Shown one piece after another: positions 34,555 through 46,726 of a stretch of DNA of 64,000 bases. Location: positions 1,198,730-1,262,729 of the forward strand of contig BDGG01000007.1 of NCBI GenBank assembly GCA_001949185.1, given 5' to 3'. The position numbers and the translations under genes are program-made. The notes beneath the pieces were generated by a model, which saw only the letters and a list, made by a program, of their open reading frames with translations, did not search any database and was not told where the DNA came from. Origin of the DNA: Ramazzottius varieornatus (lineage: Eukaryota > Tardigrada > Eutardigrada > Parachela > Ramazzottiidae). Within the stretch, counting starts at the first letter, position 1, and every line of letters begins with the position of its first letter.

Positions 34555-35574
34555 ATGGCTCCTCCGAGGAAGCAGTATAGTCTCGATATGCGAAATCTTG
34601 TCATCAAGAAACATCTAAACAAGATTTCGAACCATGAAATATCTGGGCAGTTGTGTATTCCACGGACCAGCGTCCTCAATATTGTGAGAAATTTCAAGGA
34701 CACCGGGAACGTCGGCCAGAAGCCGGGACGTGGAAGAAAGAGAAAGACCAGCGCTCTGACGGATCGGCTCATCGTTCGCAAGGTACTGCGAGATCGACGG
34801 AAATCTGCCTCCACTATCGAAGAAGAGACCAAGGCTGAGCTTGCGGTGTCAATTTCGGAGCAGACAGTTCGGAACAGGATACAGGAGAAAGGTTTGCATG
34901 GAAGAGTGGCCCGCAAGAAACCGTTGATCAAACCTCATGCCCGGAAAATGCGTCTGCATTTCTGTAAGCAGTATGGAAAACAGCCGGTAAGCTTCTGGAA
35001 CAACGTACTTTGGTCAGACGAGTCCAAATTCAACCTTTTCGGGTCGGATGGGAAAGTGATGGTATGGCGACAGCCGGGAGAAGAATTCTTTTCTGAATGT
35101 ACAGTGCCTACTGTCAAGCATGGTGGGGGAAGTATCATGGTGTGGGGTTATTTTGCAAGCTCGGGTGTTGGGAATCTTGTCATTATCAGAGGAAACATGG
35201 ACACTGTCTACTACAAAGCGATTTTGAAGAGAAACTTGAAGGAATCCGGGAGAAAACTTAAGCTGAAGCGCGGCTGGTGGTTCCAACAAGACAACGATCC
35301 CAAACACACGTCAATTCTTGTGACCAACTGGTTGAAGAAAAACCATCCCAAACTGTTGTTCTGGGCTCCGTACAGTCCTGACTTCAACCCTATCGAACAT
35401 CTGTGGGCAGAAGTGGAGAGGCGACTGAGAAAGATCCATCTGGTAAACATGGACGATCTGGAGAGAGCCATTGTTGACGTCTGGTATAGTATCGAGCCTG
35501 AGTTCTGCGAAAAGCTCGTCCATTCGATGCCAACGCGCATTGCTAGGGCTTTCCATCGGGCTATTGAGATGTAA
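34555..35574 (+). CDS. Tc1-like transposase, 339 aa, apparently intact
   Basis: The frame is complete. An N-terminal paired-like helix-turn-helix region (YSLDMRNLVIKKHL, then TSVLNIVRNFKDTG and the basic GRGRKRKTSALTDR with a GRPR/GRGRK AT-hook) is followed by the catalytic core. The first Asp is in LWSDESKFNLFG and the second in QQDNDPKHTS. Exactly 34 residues later comes the Glu of PDFNPIEHLW, giving the DD34E triad. It should cut and paste DNA at TA sites. Weak inverted ends may lie near 34507 (CAGTCAGCTGATTT) and 35698, giving an element of about 1.2 kb, but I am not certain of them. It may be able to mobilise some of the TA-flanked MITEs here, though none shares clear ends with it. Confidence 0.95.
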   Translation: MAPPRKQYSLDMRNLVIKKHLNKISNHEISGQLCIPRTSVLNIVRNFKDTGNVGQKPGRGRKRKTSALTDRLIVRKVLRDRRKSASTIEEETKAELAVSISEQTVRNRIQEKGLHGRVARKKPLIKPHARKMRLHFCKQYGKQPVSFWNNVLWSDESKFNLFGSDGKVMVWRQPGEEFFSECTVPTVKHGGGSIMVWGYFASSGVGNLVIIRGNMDTVYYKAILKRNLKESGRKLKLKRGWWFQQDNDPKHTSILVTNWLKKNHPKLLFWAPYSPDFNPIEHLWAEVERRLRKIHLVNMDDLERAIVDVWYSIEPEFCEKLVHSMPTRIARAFHRAIEM

Positions 35575-35699
35575 AAAAGCTGCGAGATGTAGTAGTAAAA
35601 ATTAGTTTTTTGAAAAATTTCGTTGAATTGCATGTGGTCGATTTTGCGGTGATTTCGGGTTCGGAGCTGAGGAAAAATTGGCGAAACAATTCAACTGAC

Positions 35700-36245
35700 C
35701 ATTCTACCTAAAAGAGAGCAGCGCACGTTTCGTTCTTTCATTTGAATATACTTGGGAGCAGGTTGACTCTGCAGCAGTGAAGATGATCGACGAAAAGTAG
35801 AAGTGCAGATGGGGGGTCGGTTTTTTTCTTGTAGACAGGGTACATGGCGCCTCTTCGATAAAACTACCGAAAACTGCGCGTCCTTTGAAAAACCCGAAAA
35901 AATCCGTAGACAATTCTTATCTAGCGCAAAACGTGACCATGCCATTTCTAATCCGAATATCACAAAAAGTATACTCCCATATTCCAGCCGAAATTTTTAG
36001 ACAGCGGTCGAAACCGAAAATCTGCCGAACGAAATGCGACGACAGTAGGCAGAAAAAGGACAAAGGTTACTAAGGCGGTGAGGCATACAATAAGGTCAGA
36101 ATTTTACCCTTGAGGCTTCCCATAGGTCTTCGGGCCGTCTCGGTTGCTTTTCCGATTCTGTACTGGCTTACCATATATTTTTGGTTCAAAATCATGCCCA
36201 GCTGCACCATGAATTAAAAACCGGCGCTCGTCTCCATATGTTTTT
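35700..36245. other. Intergenic / 5' flank, no supported gene
   Basis: Nothing is seen beyond possible promoter sequence for the A20/AN1 gene. Confidence 0.45.
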
Positions 36246-37023
36246 ATGGACGAACAACAGAACGTCAGCCATGAACGAGCAGGAAACCTTTGCACCAAAG
36301 GATGCGGCTTCTTTGGCAGTTCCGCCTTTTCCGGCATGTGTTCTCAGTGCTTCAAGTCCACTTCACAAAACGCCGCCCCGTCTCAAGCGCCACCTGCCGG
36401 CGCGACGTTAGGCAAAAGTGACGCTAAAGAAACCTCGAAGCAAGAGGAACCTGGTCTGAATGATAACTCAGGAACTCGACCTGAGGATGATGGTCCATTC
36501 AAAAGCGAGCAGCCTTCGAGTTCAGGTTCGAGTTCGACGGACGACTCGTCTAAAAGTACAGCCAAAGTGAAGGGCGGAGACGACGCGCAGAGTGATGATG
36601 TCGCACCGGCTGTGGATGAGAACATCGCTCCTCGAGTGAAGCGATCGAAGACGGATTTGGAAAAGGAGTCTCCGGAAGAAGTTGTTGAGGATGGCGAGAA
36701 TGGTGGACAGGATTCCAGCAGCGATTCCAGACCAGGAAGTGCCAATAAGAAAATAAGCCGGTGTAAAGAATGCCGTCGTAAAGTGGGGCTGACAGGTGCA
36801 GCAAACAACGCGCCCTTTTTCTCGGGACGAGAACTATCACAGGTACAACTGTAAATTCATGTCATTTTGTGCAGGTTATCAGTGCCGTTGTGGAGGAACA
36901 TTCTGTGGAGCCCATCGATATTCAGACGTTCATAAGTGCGACTTTGATTACAAGCAGATGGGCACCGAAGAAATTCGGAAAAACAACCCTGTCGTCAAAG
37001 GAGATAAGATTCGCAAGCTATGA
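36246..37023 (+). CDS. A20/AN1 zinc-finger protein (ZFAND5/ZFAND6-like), 232 aa
   Basis: Two exons (36246-36795, 36875-37023) join in phase across a 79-bp intron. Residues 14-36 form an A20 finger (LCTKGCGFFGSSAFSGMCSQC). A long acidic, Ser-rich, disordered linker follows. The C-terminal AN1 finger reads RCKECRRKVGLTGYQC, then RCGGTFCGAHRYSDVHKC and FDYK. The tail NPVVKGDKIRKL matches the conserved end of ZFAND5/6. In these proteins A20 binds ubiquitin and AN1 helps bind the proteasome or stress partners; they act in stress responses and protein turnover. All zinc ligands are present. The family also includes plant SAP stress proteins. Confidence 0.95.
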
Positions 37024-39263
37024 GCCATTCTTCTGTTCTTGTTGAGATCAATTTGGCTGTGACGATATTATTGTCAACTCATTAATCAGCTGACATCTTT
37101 ACCTTGCAAGTGAAATAAAAATGGCGACATCTGTCTGCCGAACGTACAGAACGTACGTCCATGTAACCGTGGCTACAGTTCAGACAACAATAAGGAACAC
37201 ATACTATTCGTCAGACTAATTCCTTACAAACCACGATACTCCATGCTTTTGCAACCGCCTAAAAATCTTCGAAATCTTGTTATCCGCTCAATTACATACT
37301 TCCCGCAGCGTGGGCAGATATCTTTATTAACGACTACCCACTTCAATATACTCATATTGCCCCCTTTGATATACTGTACTAGTTGCCTTCGTCCGTTTTT
37401 CCGACCAGTAGCCCACAATTTCCGATGCTTTCTGTCTCAGGTTGACGGATTTGATCTGACAATGAGCTAGCCACCTGTATGCAGACTTGCTCTGAACTCT
37501 TGTCAATCATTGCTCTTGTTTTGCTGCACACTTGCCATTTTGTCAGATGCGACGACCCGCTCGACGCGACAGTAGCCTCCACCACAACCATTCGCAGAGG
37601 TAACTCTTATGGTTTTATCAATTCGACTCCCAATTGACGATTGGACGTACCGTAATTAAAGACCGTGTAAATGGTCATCATCACTTTTTTCGCCGATTTT
37701 AGTGGCGGGCCGGAATATTCCAGCACCGATAACAGATGCAAACAATTGCTACTCGGGTTCCACCAGTTACTTTAACGAGAGCTAGCGAGCAGCCTGTCTA
37801 ACCAACAACCCTGCCCTGTTGGCACCCTATAAAGGCATTTGGCATGAGAGCCCCCGATCTTCATGCGAGGGCAAGTACTGTTACATCAATTTGCTCGGAG
37901 CCGATTTGTTATTCGAGAATTATCGAAGGACAAAGAAACTGCCAATGTACGGTAAGTCTTCTCTCTGCCTTCATAGTTGCATTGGTAATGCCAAGTAATG
38001 CCGGAAAGCAGTGCAGTAATTGGTATTCTCTTCCTAAGAGCACGTTAATGTTATCGACTCGCGAACCAAATGCCTTGAATGGGGAGCCGCCGAGCTCCTG
38101 ACTTACTCAGTGCGTTGACGCGCTTGCACAGCCTTGTGAGAAGCTTGAAAAGACCGAAAAAAAGCACGCTCGGCTTACGGGCGAGACCCCCTACCGCAAA
38201 CCTTTTATCGATATTTCGCCAGCAGACATACGTTTCTGGTAAACACGGTCCGGAAACAAAGGTTGTAACGGTTTACGAGCATGTCTTTAATGAGTGGACC
38301 TCTCTGTAAACAGTTCGGGAGAGTTCTGCACTTTTTTGTTGACGTTCCCGCATTACAGTACGAAAAGCAGCAGTCTCTAAAATTTAATTCCTTTCCCTGA
38401 TGCCTTTGAAACATTAAAAACAAATAATGTTTCTGTGGCTAAACCTCGGCCAACCCTCGGCTTCCCAGTGAAGCTGAGGGTTTTGCGAGGTAAACCCGAT
38501 GTGCTGATGTTGCACCAGCACAAACCGTAAAAAAATCCAAATAGTTCTGTGATTTTCCCTGACGGGGAGGCGTAGCTAAATTGAACTTGGTTTTTGACTG
38601 TTTCCGGCTGCGTGTCAACTTTCGCGAAATCTCGTTTTGAAAATTCTAGACTTTCGATTTTCTCCGACATTTTGCTTATCTCGTCCATTCTGTTTCGTAA
38701 GCCATCCCTTGTTGGTCATTCGGGACACAAAATGATTTGGGAAGGGAGTTCGGGAGTTAGACGACGGACGGAGAAGCACGGAGTCTGCGAAGACAAGTTT
38801 TCGCAGCTGATGCAATCACCGCAATTTGCTCGGACAAACTGATAATCACTGCATCTATTTCCAACGTCTCGTATGCATCCTGATGTTGCTTTCCAGTTTT
38901 CATACCACAAGTAGAAAAGGTCGCGAAGCCTCGCGGTGTCTGTCTTCTGATACCTAAACCTTCTCGCGTATGTCTTAGGCGGCAGTCGGGACTTGGAAAT
39001 GTGTCCATCGGCGATGTCGCTTCCTCCGCTGGATTTCCTGCATCGAGCTTTGTTACATGCCTAGAGTATAGTCCTGGATTTTTCAACTTTTTGCCTCCTT
39101 TCTTCTTTCCTGTCGTTGTTTGCGGATTTGAGGAGCAGCGAAGTGGAAAACAATAAAATCATCATTTTGGGTTTCATCAGGGTTCGTGTCCCAGTAGTTA
39201 CCATGAAAATATCGGAACTTTTTCATGTCCCATAAAATTATATTTCCCAGCGGTAAACCAGTA
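37024..39263. other. 2.2-kb stretch without a supported gene
   Basis: Short ORFs on both strands (for example around 38400-38690 and 38757-39086) lack motifs and consistent splice sites. I can support no gene or repeat. Confidence 0.45.
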
Positions 39264-39605
39264 ATGTCATTTTCATGTCAATTTTTGGGTTGCCTGTGGG
39301 TTTGTATCTGGACCATAGCTGTAACCTCAGGGATTCCAGGAGGTTTCAGCGACGGATCCGAAGGCCGTGGCAACAGGGTTTGTCGCTGTATACGCCTTAA
39401 TTGCAGAATCTTTGCAGTTCGAAGTTTCAGCATTATATAAAATAATCTCTTTTCAGACAGCGTGACTTTGACCCGATCATGTGCTATACTGGCCCCTACA
39501 GCCACGTACGGCTGCAAATGGCGTGGTCAAACGCACGGACAGTATGTCTGCGTCTGCGACTGGAATCTATGCAACAGAGACCTCAGCCTCCTTGAGATAT
39601 TCTAG
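39264..39605 (+). CDS. Ly6/three-finger-like secreted protein, 102 aa, with in-frame continuation to 39800
   Basis: Exon 1 (39264-39423) encodes a signal peptide (hydrophobic FLGCLWVCIWTIAVTSG) and VCRCIRLNC. Exon 2 (39457-39605) encodes RSCAILAPTATYGC, then YVCVCDWNLCNRD. The eight cysteines, the C-x-C spacing and the final CN are typical of Ly6/uPAR three-finger proteins, which are secreted or GPI-anchored modulators of receptors. The proposed intron is only 33 bp with a gtttca donor, so that junction is tentative. TAG at 39603 ends the frame after SLLEIF. The same frame then stays open and coding-like for 64 codons (GISNNSDPFQM ... RLQNITLTADDYQKRLQDG) to TAA at 39798-39800, so the protein may be longer or broken. 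Confidence 0.55.
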
Positions 39606-40326
39606 GGCATCTCGAACAACAGCGATCCGTTTCAGATGACGCCAGTCATGATCCGTAACAGGGAACGGCTGCAGAACATTACTCTAACAGCCGACGATTA
39701 CCAAAAGAGGTTGCAGGACGGCATCGCGTCCGCTGGGTTCGCTACGGATACGCACAGTCCTGGGTTGAAGCGCAAGAACGAAAAGCCAACGAATCTGTAA
39801 CCGTAACAAGTGCAAACCAAGGTTGTCGAAATGCTCCTTCGAGCGAATTTTTTTTTTGCTAGCGTCATATTACCTACTAGAGTCGTTGCTGAATGTCGGA
39901 GGGTTTTATCGCCAATGTTTTAGATTAGCTTGTTTCGCTCGTCGAATCGCACAATCATTTAACTGTTCTGGTGTGACTACATGTGATGCACCACAGTGGA
40001 ACTGTTGCTGGTCGGAAACATTTTCACCCAGCCGTCCCAAAGAAAGAGCGGCGCGAGTCGCCGAGGGGTCCCTGCTGCATTTACGGACGACGTGTTCGCC
40101 TTGGATCTAAAGCTCAGTATCTGCCGTCTTCATGACATTATCTGAGCAGAAGCATGGCATCCTGCTCACTTCAAGCTGAAAAAATCGGGGAAACTTTGGC
40201 TCTCTGAAGCACCGTTTCCGGACACAGCAGGAACCGCGATCCGGCCAGAGCTGGCAGCAACCTCCTCGGTTTTGCAGAAGAAATCTTTCTGCTGCAGCAA
40301 TACCTGTACGTGATAGCAAGTGCAAC

Positions 40327-40632
40327 TTAGTCTTGGGCGTTAGCACCAGTTGTGGGCTGTGCTTTGACACCTGATGGGGGACAGGTGTCAGACGATAGCC
40401 CAAAACTGGTGCTTGCGCATTTTAACCATTCGGATTTTATCATGTGTCGGATATCAATCAGTTGCTGACGCTGTTTTTGTGTATCAAGCCAGGCACGGTA
40501 AAGGTCACCCTCAGCTCGCCGTGGAATTAACCAAGGTGGTAGCCGTTCAGCGCGAAACAAGGAAACTGGACGAACTGATCCGCAGCGTGAAAACATCTCT
40601 AGACTGGCAGTACCATAGCGTATGTACATCAC
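40327..40632 (-). CDS. Possible small mitochondrial-type protein with an LYR tripeptide, 101 aa
   Basis: A single frame encodes an Arg-rich, acid-poor N-terminus (MFSRCGSVRPVSLFRAERLP) that could be a mitochondrial presequence, then DLYRAWLDTQKQRQQL and IRHMIKSEWLK. The order LYR, then basic, then an IR-x-x-I motif recalls LYRM proteins, but this is a loose resemblance. The opposite strand also reads as plausible helical protein with a gtatgt donor at 40620, so the coding strand is not settled. Confidence 0.33.
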   Translation of the reverse strand: MMYIRYGTASLEMFSRCGSVRPVSLFRAERLPPWLIPRRAEGDLYRAWLDTQKQRQQLIDIRHMIKSEWLKCASTSFGLSSDTCPPSGVKAQPTTGANAQD

Positions 40633-40947
40633 TCGCTAAAAGCCCGAAAGATGCAGGTTTGCTGCACCTGCAGATACCACGGTCCTCTGAATCCGGATTG
40701 TCGATATGAATAATAATAATCTCCTTTTCATTTTGCTAATCTACTCTGGAGCAAAATTTGAACCAGTAAGGATTATGCCAACAGGTCACTATATGCTGCC
40801 GTTATTTAGAATACAGTACTCAAAACCGAAGCGCAGCTCGGATTGAACGCTCTTTATATGGAAATATGTACAAAAATCGCATGAAGCGGTGTATAGATTT
40901 CAGTGAACCAGACTGTAGTTCGAGTGGTAAGAAATGCTCGTTGACTT

Positions 40948-42170
40948 TCATGTGCGGAATCCCATCACTTCCGAATACGATGGAGGAATGGTCAAATGCA
41001 GCTTCTTCTCGTGGACAGTCGAAGCCGTACTCGGCGCTGAAGAGTCTGTCCTGGCGGGTCTCGACGTAGCGAGCGCGATGGAATACCTTGGCGGGTGCAA
41101 GTCGACATTCGAAGATACTGCCGACGAAGATACCGTAGGATGAACAGTCGGCAATCTCAACTGATGTTCGCCACTTCGTTCCACGACCACACGCGAAGGT
41201 GCGGCTGTAGGGACTGTTGGTATTGTAGGCAGGATATTCAGCATGCGTTCTCGGACGCCTTCTTCTTCGTCTTGACGGTTTCGTGCGTCCTTTCGTTTCA
41301 CGACAAAGAATGTCAGTAAGACTTTAGCGGACCAGGCAAAGATTAGTGCTTGGAGGAACGCCATGATGAAGCCTCCGATGAAGAGAGTTTCGCCCTTCTC
41401 CCATCTCTCTTTGGACTTCTTTGTGGTGGCGCCACTGGTGGTGTTCTGGATGTCGGGTACTTCGCGCGCGCCCTCTAGCGAAGTCATGCCACTGAGGACG
41501 ATAGAGATGAAGAGTAGGGATTGATAAAGGCAAGCGGCAATTTTGGGAAAGTTTTTGTGTTCCTTAATTTGTCCCCGAGGAGGATCGGGCTCGTACACTG
41601 GCAGGATGTTGCCGGTAATGCAGCACGTCAGGCAGATGCCGAAGACACCGGTAAAGATGCTCCATAATGCCGCTATTGAGCCAATCGGTTGCACATCTGT
41701 AAAGAAAATCCCACTTGTTGTGCTATTCGACCTCAGATCTGGATCAGGAATCACCGGGTTTAAAATAATTTCATTCCAGCATGAGGATCGATTGTTCCGT
41801 CATTCATTAAGACGACCACGTGCCTGTGGAGTTACATTCGGCATTTTGCTTCATGCATATGTGTCATAATTTTTCCTTACTCGAAATTATGTTGGGATTC
41901 AATAAGAGCGGAACTAAAGTTGCTCAATCTTCATAAAATGGTATGAAAAGCTAAAAACGAACCGTATTCCTTATTACCTCCAAGCTGCATTCGGAAGGTT
42001 CCGGCAGCACTGCCACCAATAACGACTTGAGCAACTCCCAGGAAGAACAAGGTACACTTTGGTCGGTCCCGTTTGTCTTCAGCGTATGACGCATGTCTTC
42101 CAAACGAGATGGCTTCCGGTATTCCAAAAGGCTGCGGCGAATACCGTTGCATCATAATTAGATTGGCCAT
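40948..42170 (-). CDS. Four-pass membrane protein with PPSY tail, about 313 aa
   Basis: Two exons (42170-41978, 41696-40948) join in phase. Hydrophobic segments are CTLFFLGVAQVVIGGSAAG (exon 1), IAALWSIFTGVFGICLTCC, IAACLYQSLLFISIVLSGM, and FIGGFIMAFLQALIFAWSA continuing VLLTFFVV. This MARVEL/MS4A-like four-helix layout has a glycosylation sequon (NTT) between helices 3 and 4. The C-terminal tail is long, Ser/Thr/Pro-rich and ends IPPSYSEVMGFRT. PPxY motifs bind WW domains of NEDD4-type ubiquitin ligases, so regulated turnover or trafficking is inferred. The exact family is not clear to me. Confidence 0.75.
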
Positions 42171-43984
42171 AATGCAACTCTTGGCAGCTTGGAGGTTCTA
42201 GAATCGTCTCGCTTAATAATCCACTCACACAGGTAATCAAAAAAACAGAAATACAGGATGGCGAAGAGGAAAACTGTATAGTTGGACAATCTTGAAACGA
42301 CAAGATAATCACCGGCTCTACTCTTTCATAACACTGCCGCACTTCCGGCTCCTTGTTTCAAACAACGAGGAACAACCTTCCAGGGAAGTCTGATCGAAGC
42401 TAACTATGACTTCGAGGGAAATGAATACGATCGTTGGTTGAAAGGGAGAAAATCAAAATGGGAGGAGAAGACGCAAATGAGGAAATGTAGAAGATTGGGA
42501 CTCTTGCGGCGATATTTGATCGCGTTGGATAACGTTTCCAGGAAGATCGACTGTGGGCTCCCTGATGCTTGAGTAATAGACGATACAGTGGGCAAGAGCA
42601 ATCGCCAGCTGGTTAGAGGAACTGCTTTTATTGAGTGGCAAACTGTACTTCAAACTCGACTCACTCCAACAACTTGGTAAACCGGAAGGAATGAAGGGGA
42701 GCAAGCCAGCCAGCCAGCCAGCGAACCAGCGAACCGGCACAGGACGGCAAGAGACGAGAGGAAAAGAGAATGGAACACACACAGTGGGATTTGTGAGCCT
42801 ACTAACGATTACTTGGGCTTTTCTTTTATGTCATTGTCAGGCTGCCTCCCTCCCTTACAAGCTGTGCCATTCCCCTGTTCACATCGACGTTGTTCCACTC
42901 GATCGACATCGAACTGTGCCGACAGGCAACATGGCTTTATCAGGCTTGACAGTACAACCACACTGCAGAGCTCCTGACAGCCCAACCAACGAGGTTCTCT
43001 CATGGATCGGTCGCGTCTTCCTGTACGTTTCCAGTACGCGTAAATTTCCACCTTATCACTGGGATGAAATTTAGATCGGCTTTTAGGAGTGGCGCATACC
43101 TTCAGTTGATAATACTGAAGACGTGCGCCACAGGGAAAAACGATCCGGTCGAGTTTTCTTGCCGACCTCCTTAGCTGCTTTGTGGCATTTCTTGAGGCCT
43201 CACCAAGGCATCGGTCCATCCGCCTATGGTAAGCCTACATCCGGTCTCTCGTTGTGATACGTAACACGTCTATTTTTTTCACGAGAATCAGACCAAAGAA
43301 GGAAGTGGCTCTTTTGTGGGTGCTCTCAGCCCGTCAACACTGCGCCAGTCTCTATAAAAACAACAGAACGAATGTTGTTTTTCCCCACCAAGGCTAACGC
43401 TGTATTCCATATCGATCCCCGGCAGATTACATGTAGCTGTAAGGGTTAGCCCAGCTTTTTTAATCAAATAAGCCCAAAGAACGTGTCACAGCAATGCGAT
43501 CGCTATTCCCCTCACGCCATGTTTGCCATACCGTCCACGCGAGATCGATGAGGAGCCTGTCCTAATGAACAAATCTCAAGGGCACGTGTTGCCTCGATAT
43601 GGACATCGATACCGCACCCATCGTTTGTGTTGACAGCTGCCTGGTCACGCTTGCACTAAAACAGGAAGAGCTCGTTGTGCCTAACTACACCGCAGTTCAT
43701 AAAATTCTGATGTGCGCCACTCAGTACGGGAAACTTTGAATCAAGAACCGATTTCGATGACGAACACAGCTGGAGACAGTATTTGATATTTGTGGACCAG
43801 ATATTGTTTCCATTAGCCTTTTAAACTTGTCGAATATCCAGAAATAATTACAGAATAATGGATGAAAACCATGATTTATACAATAGCAGCTCGTATTCAC
43901 CGGTAAGCTAAGCTAACTCGAAAGCCTCAACCAGCTGAAAAGTAGCAATAGCTGCATGGGGCTTAATTAAAGTAATCTCTGCTT
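42171..43984. other. Intergenic, with an AGCC microsatellite
   Basis: A short (AGCC)n run lies at about 42706-42724. A hairpin at 43086-43133 is listed separately. No gene is supported in either strand. Confidence 0.5.
43086..43133. repeat. Stem-loop with GTGCGCCAC ends
   Basis: Bases reading AGTGGCGCATACCTTCAGT pair with ACTGAAGACGTGCGCCAC around a 7-base loop, giving about 18 near-continuous base pairs. It shares its outer motif with the hairpin at 29682-29728. Confidence 0.55.
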
Positions 43985-46726
43985 CTATAGCCTTGTGTCA
44001 ACTGCTCTGAACTTGTCGGGACAAAGCGACTTCCTTCCGGACTGGGCCGAGTGTATTCTCAGGACTTGCACCAAGCTCTCCACCCGCTTGCCACAGCGGG
44101 ATTGACAAGTGTGGCGGATTTTATTGATCCTTCTCAGGAACCGCTGTACTCGACCTACGACCACAATGAATCCATTGAGCTTCAAGGGGTTCATGACTTT
44201 AACGAGATCGAAATTGACGTACGATATCTGGCGGTCCCGAGAAATTTGTAGTCTTCGATAGTCCTATCCCGGTGGAACTCCCACAGCTTCAGTGTCGTTG
44301 AGTTGATATCGGCGGTGTTCGTGTTGAGTGTCCACGTGTGGATAGAAATTGTTTCTTCTTCCGGTAACCTCAGGGCGATCTGGATAATACCGTCGTGTAA
44401 ATTCTCGTAGACGAGGTAGTCCTTCTCACGGAGACACAGGAATGATCCGCCGGACGACACGTTAGCGATGTCGTTACTGTCTGCAAACGTGCGGCGTTTT
44501 TCCATTGTTCAGTAAAGACTCTTATGAAATCGACAGTTCAGCGTACCTTCGGGCGGGCAAACCGGACAACAGTGGCCGGGTTTATGCACCGGTCTTGCAC
44601 AGGGAAGGTTGCCTCGGTCGCAGGTAGGTCGCCGACAGCGTACTGTACCGCTCATGCATTCACAGACGACGCACTTCATGCGACCAAAAGGCGGGATGAT
44701 GGGGTTCCACTGCGAGCCATCTTCATATTTTTCCGGTCCAGATATACACTCGGTCGATTCTAATCGAGAAAAAAATAAACAACGATAAAGGCATCGTTTT
44801 GCCACCTGCCACCTTCCTAAGAATATCTGACCAAAATACAGCAAAATGGGTTGACTTGAATACCTGGCTTCTCTTCATCCACGGTTTCAGAATATGGGTC
44901 GAGCTCTGTATCAGAGTTTCCATCGGCCTCATCGGTCTCAACTACCGATATTCCACCGGCGTCGTTCTCAACAAATTCTAAACATCAGAATATGTTCTCT
45001 AGGCGGATCAGCTCAAATACAGGAATTAAGGTCTAGTTCGTTCCATCGAACGTGAGCCTTACCTTGACAAATAGGGCAGCAACTGTCTGCAGTTGCCGTT
45101 AACACTCCTCCTCTGCAGGAGTAAGAACACATGCGCAGGTAGCAGATAGTATTGCCCGCTTGGCAGTCGCACTGGACACACTGGTTGTCCGTGTTTGGCC
45201 TGACGGCAGTTGTGTTGGCTTCAGGTGCCCAACGCTGTCCTTCCTGGTACACTTGGCCGTTATGATGGCAGCGCTTGGGCGTGGCCGGCTGGGAAGAACC
45301 TCTCGAGGGACTTTTACGCGAAGCCGTTATAGTATTTTCCACCTCTACAACGGTGACGAATACGGTGGAACTTTCGCCCATGCTATGAACATGGTATTTT
45401 TTTATCGAGAACGTACCTGCGCAAACCGGACAGCATGTATTCGGAACATCAACAATTTTCAGGCACTTATCCATATCGGGACACTTTTTGGCCATCGGCA
45501 AGCACTGTACACTTAAAGACTCCTGTAAAAAACCAAACAAACCGATACCATGATTTCCCCGTGGTAGACGGCAACTGGAAAAGTACACTTTAAGCTATTT
45601 CGTATCGAAAAACTTTACACATCCGTTTACTCCGACATCGATTCTAAAGCCAAATATCGTCAATATGATGCAGGCAGCCAGAGCGTATGAATCTCAAACG
45701 TTTGAGTGAACCAGTACTAACTTTTTCTCTACGAGTGATCTTTCTTATTTCAACAATGCTTCCTACTTACGGGTAAGCATGTGCAATTTATGCACTGGAA
45801 ATCTTTCTGGCTTCCCACACGAACTTCCCAGCTGCTGCCCACGCGGTATTGGTGCACTTGGGTGCTCTGAAAATCACAGGTTGCTGTTGTGCCGACGTGG
45901 TTGACGGCTGACGTCGACACTGTAACGAAAAGAAAGCATATTTATACATCCGACAATCACGTTTATATACTGGCAAATTCCAAAAGTGATCTCACGTGTC
46001 GCCAGTCAGCCTATTTCCGTCCTTACGATTACTAATCGTTCTAAATGCATGTCGCGTCGTATAGCGGAGGCGGTAGACTTGCACACTCAGGATACCATAA
46101 ACAGCGCTGTTTGTGATCTTCATCCTATTTGCGGTGTCCTTTCCTAGAGACACCCTCGCCACGCACCGCTGTAAGATTATAGAGCTAATATTCTAGGTTC
46201 GACTTTCTGACAGGGAACAGTTCGCCAGTCTTGTAAATTATGAAGGATGTGTCATGTTCGTTTGGTTAACTTGTCTATCTTAGCAATATTGTGCGGCTCA
46301 TCAAAGTCCCGCGGAAAAATTCCCCTTTGGCTCGAGCGAATTCAGAGGTCTTCTTTTTAGCCTGGGTGTCTTCCAGTTCGGCCGGCGCACATCTGGTTGG
46401 TCTTGGCCGAACTAGGATAAGCATGACTGGAAAGTCACCTTCCTTCAACAGGTCTACAACTGAGTGGCGCCTATAAAACGCGGGCAGACGGCGACACTAC
46501 GTCGTGCATCATCGTCCTAAGCGTCAAATCCTTCGTCACTGCGTTCGACTTCCGTGAAACAAAGCGTCTGCTTCGTACGCCAGGGTACCCTGGTTCGCCA
46601 CAGAAGAAAAAAAAACAGAAAAAAGTTCGACAGAATACTCAACTCACCTGAGAGAACGAGAAAGCAAATGACGAACATTCCGACGTGCGTCCAGTTGACC
46701 AATGTCCATCTTTCCATTACAGCCAT
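43985..46726 (-). CDS. Chordin-like BMP antagonist with three VWC domains (CHRDL-type)
   Basis: The ordered exons are 46726-46648 (signal peptide VGMFVICFLVLS), 45919-45771, 45522-45417, 45344-45063, 44977-44864, 44759-44547 and 44480 onward; the first six join in phase. Exons 2-3 form VWC1 (CDFQSTQVHQYRVGSSW to CCPVCA), exon 4 VWC2 (CHHNGQVYQEGQRW to CCPICQ), exon 5 is an acidic linker, and exon 6 is VWC3 (CVVCECMSGTVRC to HCCPVCP). The C-terminal region (YLVYENLHDGIIQIALRLP, SIHTWTL) and the end CGKRVESLVQVLRI resemble the C-terminus of CHRDL1/2, which bind BMP ligands outside the cell. The last segment (about 44240-43985) is in a different frame from 44480-44240 without an obvious intron, so a short intron, indel or error lies near 44240. 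Confidence 0.87.

Noticed and set aside
36383-36840. Minus-strand ORFs opposite the A20/AN1 gene
   Set aside because: They are antisense shadows of the Ser/Asp-rich linker.
46020-46210. tRNA-like fragments (GTAGACTTGC, GGTTCGACT)
   Set aside because: Arms do not pair into a cloverleaf and spacing is wrong.
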